Shown piece after piece: positions 13,401-25,400 of a DNA stretch of 64,000 bases. The position numbers and the translations under genes were made by a program. The notes under the pieces are model-generated. The model saw nothing but the letters and a program-made list of their open reading frames with translations. It was not told where the DNA came from and made no database searches. This stretch comes from Mansonella perstans. Its lineage: Eukaryota; Nematoda; Chromadorea; Rhabditida; Onchocercidae. Position 1 is the first letter of the stretch, and each line of letters starts with the position of its first letter. The stretch covers positions 1 to 64,000 of the forward strand of contig JBAMDO010000135.1 of the NCBI GenBank assembly GCA_037074765.1, in the 5' to 3' direction.

Positions 13401-16400
13401 AGAACGTTGGCTTATTACTGGTGGCCTTGGTGGAATTGGCTGGCAAATAGCTAAATTTGTTGGATACAATCGAAAAGTGTCACATTTATTTTTGATTGGC
13501 CGAAAGCCACCAAAAGAGACACAAAGTTGTGAAATGAACAGAATGCGTGATAGTGCAGGTGTAGACGTACGAGCTTTTTCCGTGGATTTAACATGCAAGG
13601 TGCAAATGGAAGAATTCTTCGATAAGCTGCAAATATCACTGACGAGTGTTATTCATAGTGCGGGATGTATTCATGATGCTTTAGCATCTCAACAAAACCT
13701 TTCAACTTTTCGACTTGTAACTGAGGCGAAATGTGATGGTTTGTTAATTTTGGAAAAATTATGTCGTCAACATCCAATCAAACATTTTATCATTAATTCA
13801 TCCGTTTCTGCTATAATTGGTAATCGTGGCCAATGTAACTATTCGGCAGCGAATGCTTTTATTGATGCAGTTATGCTTGAACGTAGAGCAAAAGGACTTC
13901 CTGCAACCGTAATTAATTGGGGAAATTGGTTAGAAACTGGAATGGCAATTAGGACGAGTAAAATTTTAAACAAAATGGGTTTGACTGGTTTAAAGACACG
14001 AAGAGCGATGGCTTATTTACAAATTGCCATTGATCATGCACCGGCGCGAATGATTGTCATGGAAGTTGATGTCCCGAGAATTTTACATTATCGTCCGGAT
14101 TTATCCATCGTATTTCCGAATAATACAACTGGAAGCGATACGCTGGCAATCAGAAAGAATATTTTGCGACAGGACAACTTGAAGGAAAGAAATCAGTCGT
14201 TCATTAAAAATCAATCAACAAATGATAGATTGAAACAATGGAACGAAAAGATGGAAAAAAACGGCGCACTAACCAAAAATGACATCAACTGTGTAAAATC
14301 AGTGATTGCTAAGACACTGGAAGAAATAACTGGAGAAGCAGTAAGCAGCCAGGATTATCAGAGGAGTTTTATGGATCTTGGTCTTGATTCCCTCAAACTA
14401 TACAAATTTGTGAGTGGCTTAATGGAAAAGATCACGATAAAGCCTAATCTAAATGTCTTGGCAATATTTGAGCATCCAACAATAAATCAACTTTCTCATT
14501 ATATCGTATCAACGTTTTGTCGTACGAAGGCAGAACATTCGGCAATGCTAACAATCACTGAAACCAATTTGAGGTTAGAGCAAAATGAAAATTTAGAAAG
14601 CATAGCTAAACATTTCAAAATTTTCATGTTCCATTCAAAAGATCAGCTGATCGATCAGTGTCCTCAAATTTCCACGATATTATCAGATCGATCATTTGCA
14701 CACGAGCGGTGTAACGACAATGGTTACTTGCATGTTGTTTGGGGTTCAAAATATAAAATGCTACGAAATAATTTATCACACCTCGAAATTATTCGTTGTG
14801 TTAAGCAATCCAGAAAGCCAATTATATGCTACATGATTAGTGGACAAGGAAGTCAGGTATGGAATATGGGCAAACAATTAAGTTGTGTTTTTCCGTTTTT
14901 CCGAAAAAAATTCAATCAAACTTTGAATGCTGCAACTAAATATATGCCCGGTAAAAGTGTAAATATTCTCGATGTAATTTACCGGTGGCAATATCGGGAG
15001 TTACTATATCGAACGGAATATGCTCAACCGATTATTTATTGCTTTGCATATTCACTTGCTAAACTTTACGAATTATGCGGCGTAAGGGCTGCCTTTTTTG
15101 TTGGGCATAGTATTGGTGAACTTGTTGCTTGTACATTAGCTGGTCGAATAACTCTCGATGATGCACTAAAATTGGTCATAAAACGGGGGGAAATTTTGAG
15201 CTTTACCAGAGGAATGGGTAAAATGATTGCAGTGAGGGTAAATGATGTGGAAAAGCTTCAACGATACAGTGGGATAAGTCGAGCAGCCGAAAATAGCAAT
15301 AAACAAATTGTCCTATCAGGAGATAATCAATCAGCCAAATTATGCTTACAAATCGCACAATTAAATCAATGTCCAGTTACAGTAATCGACGATTGCTATC
15401 CATTTCATAGTACGGTAATCGATGATACACTAGAAGATCAATATAGAATGGAATGTGAAAAAATGAAATTACAACAAACCAGGCAGGCAAGAGATGTTGT
15501 GAGTAATTCTACTGGTAAATTTATGGATTGTACAACAAGAACAATTGCTTCGATCAAATCTACCGTGCTTTTCAACAAATGCGTGGAAACATTACGTAAC
15601 AGTAACACTAATATATGGCTTGAGATAGGTAATGGTGAAATTCTTTCAACAATGGTGAAAAATACACTGGGATCAATTACAACAGATACTTTGATATGTT
15701 CAGCAATAAGAAATGATAAGCACGAAGTGCACTCATTCATTCATTCGCTATGTGAACTTCAAAATTTCGGTGTTGACATCAAATGGAATCGACTAATTGA
15801 CAATGCAAAAAAAGAAATGAAATTAATGCAAAAGAAATTGTCAGCCGAAATGGAAAATGATATGGAACTATTTGAACAGCATCTTATCAATGGTCAAATA
15901 ACATTACCTGCAGCATTCATCATCAATATGTTTGCTAATTCATTACGGCAACATAATAGCAAGCGTAATACATGTGAATGGAATTTCCTGTTTGAGCCGC
16001 GTAAAACCATCATTTTGGAAGCATTACGATTGGAAAAACGAGTGAATGAAATTGATCTAGCAAAGCTTGAAATAAAATTCAACTCGGAATCGGAATTAAT
16101 TCTAACTGATAATATAAATAAATATAGCAGTTGTCGATTAGGTAATGAAGAGAGTGAAAAAATTCAAATGAAACAAATGAAACAAATCAATACTGTGAAT
16201 AAATTACGATTGAAGTATGAAGAATTAAAATCAGAAATGAATAGATTGTCGCATCAAGAATTTTATGAAACAATGAGAAGACGTGGTTTACAGTATGGCT
16301 TAAAGTATCAGGTATTACGTGAAATTCATCGTAAAGATTGTTCTATTGGTGCACTATTGATTAATGCTGGTGATCTCACGAGACTTCTTGATGGCGCATT

Positions 16401-19400
16401 ACAGCTACTTTCTGCTGCTTTACTTTTCAACACTAATAACAATTCATCAGCAATTTATATCCCAATTGCAATCGATAATATCATAATTAATTATGATAGG
16501 CTAATTGCTCATAATTATTTCAATGCTTATGGAATTATCACGAAACGTTTTGATAATATTGTCAAAGGATCAGTTTTTATTTATGGCAATGATCATGAAA
16601 TCATTATTCTGGACAATGTTACAGCAACTGATATAAGTACTAGCAAGTCGATCACATCAATCAAACATCCTTATCATTCTAAAGATTCACAACATTCAAC
16701 AAGTAACAAAATGCAGCATCCTATTATCGATAATGATAACGACAACGATGATCATGTCAGTAGTAATTTGAAAAACACTGATAACGCATCCAAAACTGGA
16801 AGTGAAAAGAATATTACTGATAACGATAACGACGATCATATCAGTAGTAATTTGAGAAACGCTAATAATGCATCCAGAACTGAAAATGAAACGAATAGAA
16901 AGTCATTGGTTCAGGAAAGCGAAATGCTGCAAATTGAAATTGTTAGCTATGTTGGTGAATTTCCTGGTTCCGCAATTGATTGTGAATCGTTATGGAATAA
17001 CCTGAAAGCTGGAAAAAGTTTGCGTTCATCCGGTGGTATTCAAAAACTCCAAACTGATATTACCACTTTTAATCCGGTACAATTTGGCATTACACCTAAA
17101 GAAGCTCCATTCATTGATCCTCAGCAGAGAATTCTGTTGGAAATGACACAAAAGACAATCGAAAAAGCTGGATTAGAAAGATTGGATAGTGAAACTGGTG
17201 TTTTTATTGGTGTAAGCTCAAGTGATTTTGCTCAAAAAGCATTTAGAGAGATTGAGGATACCTGTTCTTACCTGAGTGCTGGTACAAATCAAAGTGCTTT
17301 AGCTGGTCGCATTGCTTATTGGTTTAATTTAAAGGGACCTAACATAGTGATCGATACAGCATGTTCATCATTTTTTTCTGCTCTTGCTGTCGCATGTGAT
17401 AACATCAAAATGGGTAATTGTCGGGCAGCTCTTGTTGGAGCTGTAAATATAATCCTGAATTCGAAATCAACTTCTGTGTTGCAGAACGCGCAAATGCTTT
17501 CTAAGACAGGTATCTGTAAGGTTTTCGACGTTGATGCAGATGGATATATCCGATCAGAGGGTGCTGCCATGATACTGATCATGGGAGCAAATAGAGAAAC
17601 TTATAGCTCAAAAAGCGAAACATTAGCCGTCTTTAGAAACGATATGAAATTTACAATCGAATCTTACGGTATGAGACATAGTGGACGATCGAGTGGACTT
17701 ACAGTACCAAATGGTTTGAGTGAGTATGAACTGATCAACAACGTCAGTAAGAGGCATGCAAATATATCGTCCATAAGTTGGGTCGAAGCTCATGGGACAG
17801 GAACTCCGTTAGGTGATCCAATTGAGGCAAAAGCAATTGTCAAAGCTCTGGCAGATACATCGTACACTGCACAACCAATTCACATTACTTCGGTCAAAAG
17901 TTCAATTGGTCATTGCGAAGCTGCAGCTGGTGCTGCATCGCTGATTATGGCCCTTGAGGCATACAATCACCGCTATTTACCACCAATGCAGCATTTTAAA
18001 CTACTAAATACAAATATCGTAAACGATGGCACATTGATTGTACCGGTTATTGGTGAAGAATTGCCGGATAACTTTGATATGCTCATAAACAGTTTCGGTT
18101 TCAGTGGTACCAATGTGTCATTAGTTCTTAGAGGATGTGACAGAAAGCAAGTGGAGGAAAATAATAAAGCACGAAATTATCCAGTAATGAAGCGAAAGTT
18201 ACCAACCGGTCACTCTCCGCATATACTTTTATGCTCGGGAGACGATTCCGAATCATTCGAATCGGTGTCGGAAAACCTGAAAGAGTATTTAAAACAAACA
18301 AGTTGCAGCCTTCAAAATGTCTGTGCATGCTTGCAAAATTTAAGAGGTACCGGAAGATATCGAATAGCAATGCCGATTAAGCGGCATACACAGAAATGGA
18401 AATCCTTCCGGATGTCAACGATTAAGCCGCAGAAATGGACCAGAGTTATTTTCAATATGGCAGAAAGTCCAGAACCGTCTATGATTGCCGAACTATACAT
18501 AGCATATCGTTTATTCCGGAAAATTTTCATCGAATACATCAAAATTTATAAATTTGCAAATAATTTTGCATCATCCAAATCAGATGGACAAGTTGCATTT
18601 GAATTTATCTCAAAACTTGCATTGGTCACATTTTTGTTTACCATTGGAATAAATCCATCAGTAATTATTGCACCGAGCAGAATTGATCGAAATGTTGCTA
18701 AAATAATCAAAATAAAGCATCAAATGAAAGACGTTTTTGAAGCAGTAAGAAATTACAGTAAAAGAATACCGTGTCAGGATTGTAATTTTGAAATACGAGA
18801 AGAAATGTTTCGCGAAGATTTCGATTGCATTTTAAGCATGCAGACATTATGCATTGAAAAACCTGAAATGATAAACAGTAATAATTGTAAGCAGTCATTT
18901 ATCAGTCAGTTCGTCAAAACAATTTGCCAGTTATATGAGCATTTCACTGAAATCAATTGGCAAATGCTTTATGATCGAACAACTACAGTATGCCTTATAC
19001 CATATGCTGAATGCTCCAAGAAAAAATATTGGCCTTTCACTGACTGTAGCATGCAAAGTATCGACCATAATCTTTCTTCTGGTAAGATTCCTTCCTTTTC
19101 GAGTTTACAATCGATAATAAAACAAGATGAAACAAATCATGCCATCGTGGTTGATCAATTGAACGGCAACGATTTTGGCAATACTGAAATGGAATCAGTC
19201 AATCATCATCATTATTTCTACAAATTATTTCAAAGAAAATCCATGTTACCGTATCCTGAACGAATTTTTCCATTTATTGCTATCAATCTTACCGATACAA
19301 CAACAATTATAGGAGAAAAAGCTATCATTACCAGTAAGATAAATGATAATGATGACGATATTAATATGATTAAAAAGCAGCTTGATTTACATAAATGTAC

Positions 19401-22400
19401 AAGATTGGTGTTCGAATGGATAATTAATGAGGAGGAAAATTTACTGGAAAATACCATAAGACAAAGTCTTCTGGTGATTAATTTATGGAAAATTCTGGCA
19501 AAAAATAAAGAAAACAACAACAAATACTACAGTAACCATAATTACAACGACTACCGTAATACAAATGTACGATCATGTTTAATTGTCTTTGCTATCAGTA
19601 ATATTAACAGAGACAGTAACCGATTATTTGCACCATTTTCAGCTTTACTAAAAACATTAGCAATGGAACAAGCAAATGTAAATTTCAAATGCATCCATAC
19701 TGATATTATCGATCAAAAACTTCTCCAGGAAATCTCGGATGAAAATTTTCTCAATGAAATAATTTTTTATCGTGATGGTCATCGATATGTTGAAAGGCTG
19801 CAACAAATAGATGATAGCACAGATGTAATTGTAGAACAGAAAAGAAATGCTGGTCGAATACTGATAACAGGAAATATTCGAGGAATAGCGGGAAAATTGA
19901 TTGAAATATTAAAGCCTCATTTAGCCATAGTGGTGTCCAGAACAATATCAAGCAATGATGAGAATTGCCCTGTAATTAAAACAATACAAGCGGATTGTAC
20001 CGACTACAAACAAATGAAAAGAATTTTTGCGACATTTGCGCCCTTTGATATTATCTTCCATTGTGCAGCAGTGATCAATAATGGTTTGATGGAAAAGATG
20101 AATGTGACATTATTTGAAACGGTATGTCATCCAAAGGTCAAAGGTTTACAGAATATCATCAGTCTTTCGAGATTATATCCAGTTGGGAAAGTAGTAGCTT
20201 TCTCATCTGCAGCAACAATTCTTGGCTCTGCTGGTCAAGCTAATTACGTCGTCGCCAATGAACTTATGGAAAATTTAATGAAGAAAGATATGCCAGAAGG
20301 ATTATTCATTAGCTGGGGACCATGGGATAGAATAGGACTTTTGGCAGGTGAGCAAATGGCTGGCATTCGAAAACAGATTCAGAATAATGGTTGGAATTTG
20401 TTGCAGGTAGAGCAGATAGCTCAACTATGCTGCGAATTACTTTCCAATTCAGGTCATCATATAGCAATGGATGTTAATTTTGATGTATTCCGGAAAAAGT
20501 ATCCATATATAAGAAATTTTCTGGAATATATTCCAGTTAACAGTGTAAACATTCCTAAAGATGATTTGATTTTTCAAAACGATTTGCATTCGGATTTCAA
20601 ATCAGGAAAAGATGATTTCAATGAAGCAATCAAGAATTGTATTATGAAAGTAACCGGTATTACAGATGTAAAATCTGATGTAGGTTTCATGTCAATGGGA
20701 ATCGATTCATTGATGATAGCCGAAATTCAAGCATTGCTTAAAGAATGGTTAAATTTAAATATTCCGGTTTCTATGTTTTACGAATACTCTACCGTAGAAA
20801 CATTATCAGAACATATGATGATGATACGAAGTGCTTCAACGAATTGCAAATTGCCGAATGATACGGAGGCAAAAGATACAAATGACCAGGTTGCAATTAT
20901 TGGTTATTCCGGAGCTTTTTCCGGAGCATCTGATGATGAAGAATTTTGGCGCTCTTTGTTGGATGGCAAAGAATTAATTGAACATCACAAAAAAACTACA
21001 ACTACTGATAATGATGAAATTATAGAAGCAATTGGTATAGTGCCAGATATGGACAAATTTGATTACAGATTCTGGAAGATGAGTCCTGATGATGCAAGTT
21101 ACATTGATCCACAAATTCGGAAATTCCTTGAACATTCATATATTGCTCTAGAACGGTCAGGTCTTATACGATTGAGGAATAAGTTAAAAATAGCAGTTGT
21201 TGTTGGTGCCGAACCATCGGAATACCACGTGAAATCACGTCGTATTGGTGGAATTGAAGGTTTGTACGAGATGAATCAGAAGGATTTTCTTGCTGCATGG
21301 ACCAGTCATTTGCTTGATCTTCATGGACCATCATTTGGAGTTTACTCAGCCTGTTCTACTGCTCTTGTAGCTATCATTCAGGCTATTAATTTGTTGCGCG
21401 AAAATCAATGTGATGCTGCACTTGCAGGTGCTGTATCTTTGGCCATACCACGCCATGCAGAGAGCAGTGATAATTTCCAAGGAATGATACTATCATCTGA
21501 CGGTCATTGTCGACCATTTGATCATAAATCGAACGGAACGGTTCGAGGTTCAGCAGTTGGTGTTGTTGTATTGCGACGAATTAGTGAAGTTCGACAAACT
21601 AATGCTCCAGTGATTGTTAGAATAGCTGGCTATGGAATTACTAACGATGGTCTCCCAAAGTCAAGCTTTATGGCACCAAATATTAGTGGTCAACGAACTT
21701 GCATAAAGCAAGCAGTTGAGATGAGCGGAACATCTGAAATTGATTACATTGAATGTCATGGAACCGGAACGACAATGGGTGATTTGATTGAACTTACAGC
21801 AATGTCACAGCTCTATCATCACGATGCATTCATTGGTTCAGTAAAGGCCAATATTGGACATGCACTAGCTGGAGCTAGCATTGCTTCAATCATTAAATTA
21901 TGCAAAATCGCCGAAACAGGAATTATTCCAAAGCAAATTAATTTTGAAAAATTAAATGAAAATTTAAAAGATATCCGTTTTAAAATTACTCAGTGTAACA
22001 TCGAATTACAGAAGAGCAATTTACGATTTGCTGTAAATGCTTCCGGTATTGGTGGTACTAATGGACATATTATTATGGAAGCTGACCATCATCAATTTTT
22101 CAATCAATCAGCTGTTGAGCAATATTTTTATGCTTTAACAATATCAGCTAAAACTGAAAATGCATGTATCAATCTCTGTGCTCGTATAGCTGATTATTTG
22201 AAATCAGAAATGAATTTAAATCAAGTAGCAAGTACATTGCAAAACTATCGTGAACATTTTGACCATCGAATTGGTCTAAGTGTCCAGTCATCTATGGATG
22301 CCATCAATCAATTGACAAATGTCAACAGATGCCACAAAGCAATCGAACTGAAGCAAGAAAATGTCGCATTCTATTTTGCACCTCAAGGATTGGAATATGC

Positions 22401-25400
22401 TAATATGGGATTACAAGCACTGACTTACAATAAAGTATTTCGTGAAGTGTCACAGAAGTGCTGTAATATTGCTAGCAAATTAATTGGTCTGAATTTTGAA
22501 AGTATCATTTATCCAGAACAAAAAGTTGATGGACAAAATTTAATCATTGAACAGCCGTACTCACAGTTGGCTTCATTCATTATCAGTTTTTCTTTGGCCG
22601 AACAATTAAAAGCTTGGGGAATTCAAGGTTGCATAATGATTGGACATAGCCTAGGCGAATATGTTGCTGCAGCTCAAGCTGGAGTCTTTGATGTGGAAAT
22701 CGCACTGCAGATACTTTTCAAGCGTGGTTGTTTGATCGCAAAAACCGAAAAGGCAAAAATGCTTGCTGTGAAATGTTCGAAATTTTCCTTCGATGATGAA
22801 AAATACCGCGAAATGTTGGAGAAGATTGAAATTTCAGCTATTCTTCGTTCAGATCTTCAATGTTTGGTTGGAAAGCCAAAAGTGATGGAAAAATTGAAGG
22901 AAAAATTAGAGGAAGATGAAGTGAATTGCAGGGAATTGCTAACCAGCTATGGTTTTCATAGCTCATTCATGGATTCGATCCTGGATGAATTTGCTGGATT
23001 TTTAACAAATTTCACTTTTCAAAAACCAACAAAGCAAATTTTATCAAATATTGACGGTAAAGCTATCAAGCACTTTGATAGTAAATATATGGTAGAACAT
23101 ACGAGAAGTACAATCCGAATTGATAAATGTATTGAGAATTTACCTGTTGGAATTAAAACAATCATTGAAATTGGTCCGAAAGGAATTCTGGAAAGTTTAT
23201 TGAAGGACAGTAATTCAAATGGAATTGAAGTAATTTCAACAATACCATCCAAGAGGCAGCATGAGAAAGGCTCTGATACAGGTGATTTGCTTAGTATCGC
23301 GACGAAATTATGGATGAAAGGTTACGAAGTAAACTGGGAAAAAATTTGTGGTAACGATGGATTTGATAGGCTTTTGCCAAATTATCAATTTGAAAAGGAT
23401 ATTTGCTGGGTGAATCAAGAAAAGCAACGGAATACAGAAAGGCTTACTGTAAACTTATATGAGCCATGCTGGATACCGTATAAATTTACTTGCAGTAACC
23501 AAAAACGATTCCCGAAAGGTGTCCTATTGTTCTTGGCAAAAATATCCACAAAACCTATTGATGCACTTCTTACAATGTTACATAATTTGTTTGTACCAGT
23601 TCGATGTATTTTCAGCGACAATATATCATCCGGAAATTTGAACGTAATAAATGACAATATTTATATCAATACGAATAAGGAAGAATCATATCAACAGTTA
23701 GCCAAGTTTCTCCGTGACAGTAATTTTCACTATGATACTGTAATTCATACATGGGATTTTCCAGTAAATTATGGTGATATTGAAAAACGGATTAATGATT
23801 CATATTTACTTTCCGGTTTTTACTCTGTATATTGGATTTTGGCAAATGTTTTGGAAAATATGAATGATCTAAGATTTTTGATAAGCATTGATTGGAATGC
23901 GGAACCGGAATTATTCACTATTCTTGGTCCAATAAGAGAATTAGCGATGACAAGACAATCAATGCATGCTGCATGCATTCTCGGTACACCACAAGTTGAT
24001 TTATTTCAAGCATTACAATTACTGGAAACTTGTCAAGCTGATTTTTGTTTAATTCGAACTTCACTGAACGATGAATTTGAACATTTTTCCTACAGATTGA
24101 AACCAATTGAAAATGTCAATTGCTTTATGGGAAGTGAAAAGCGATCAGCTGATCAAGTGAATGATTGCCTTGTACGGAATGCTGATGTCATTGTGATTTT
24201 TGGATTTGGTAACATTGGACAATCATTCGTCAATGTTCTTTGTCAAAACTTCGATTGCTTAACAATTTGTATAGCTAGTCCAAATGCTAAAAATCGCTTT
24301 CAGGAATTTCAAAATAAAATTAATCAATGGAAAGTTTCAAGAAAATTTAGAATCTCAGCAAAAGATGACACTATCAATGTCACCAATAATGATGCACATG
24401 CAATTCTTCCATACGATATTGACGTAACGAACAAAGATGATGTACAACGAATGCTAATGCAAATAATGTCGCAACATAAACGGATCAATGTCATCATACA
24501 TGCAGCAGCTGGAAAAGTTGACAATAGTAAATTTGAAAAGAGTTTTGATGAAATGAACTTTGTATTGCAACCAAAAATTCGTGGTATCCGGAACATAATT
24601 AATATTTTGATTGAAAATAATATCACAGTACGAAGTTTAATTCTTAATTCAAGTATGAATGCGCTATTTGGATTACCTGGTAATAGTGATTATGCTGCAT
24701 CAAATATTTTTCTGGATGCATGTTGTGAAAAAAAATTTCCAAACATTCAAAATATCACGACCATACAATGGACCGGTTGGAAGCATAGCACCATGCTTAG
24801 GCATTACAGTAATGATAAAACGAAAAGTCAAAATCCTGTAGCAAATCTTATCGTGGAATATTCATTAACAGTACAGGAAGCCGAACAAGTGATCCGGAAA
24901 TGTTTGCATGAAAGACGATTAATTGCTGTATCATTCGCTTGTCCCAATGTTATTGCTCGTGAAATACGTAAATTAAACTTAACGATCATTCCTCGTAAAA
25001 TTGTCACTTTTTCGGAAGAAAAAATTACTACTAATCCGGAAGAAAAAATTATGGAATGGAATTGCAATGATTTCAGGAATACTGTTGCAAAAATTTGGAT
25101 GAGCTATTTGGGAGTTGAAGAAATCACGTGTAATGATGATTTCTTTCAACTGGGTGGACATTCATTAAATGGTATGCAAATTATTTGGGAAATTAATCGC
25201 TCGTTGCGAATTAATTGCAAACTTGATCATCTCTTCCAGAATTCACAATTTGAAAAATTTTTGCAATTTTTGCAAAAATTAGATTTTAATGAAAATGATC
25301 AAAAAATTTCGCATAATTTGAAAAGCTATAAAATTCTGGATGATATCGGTGAAGTGAAAAAAATCCCACTGAGTTATCCACAGGAAAATATGTACATCTT

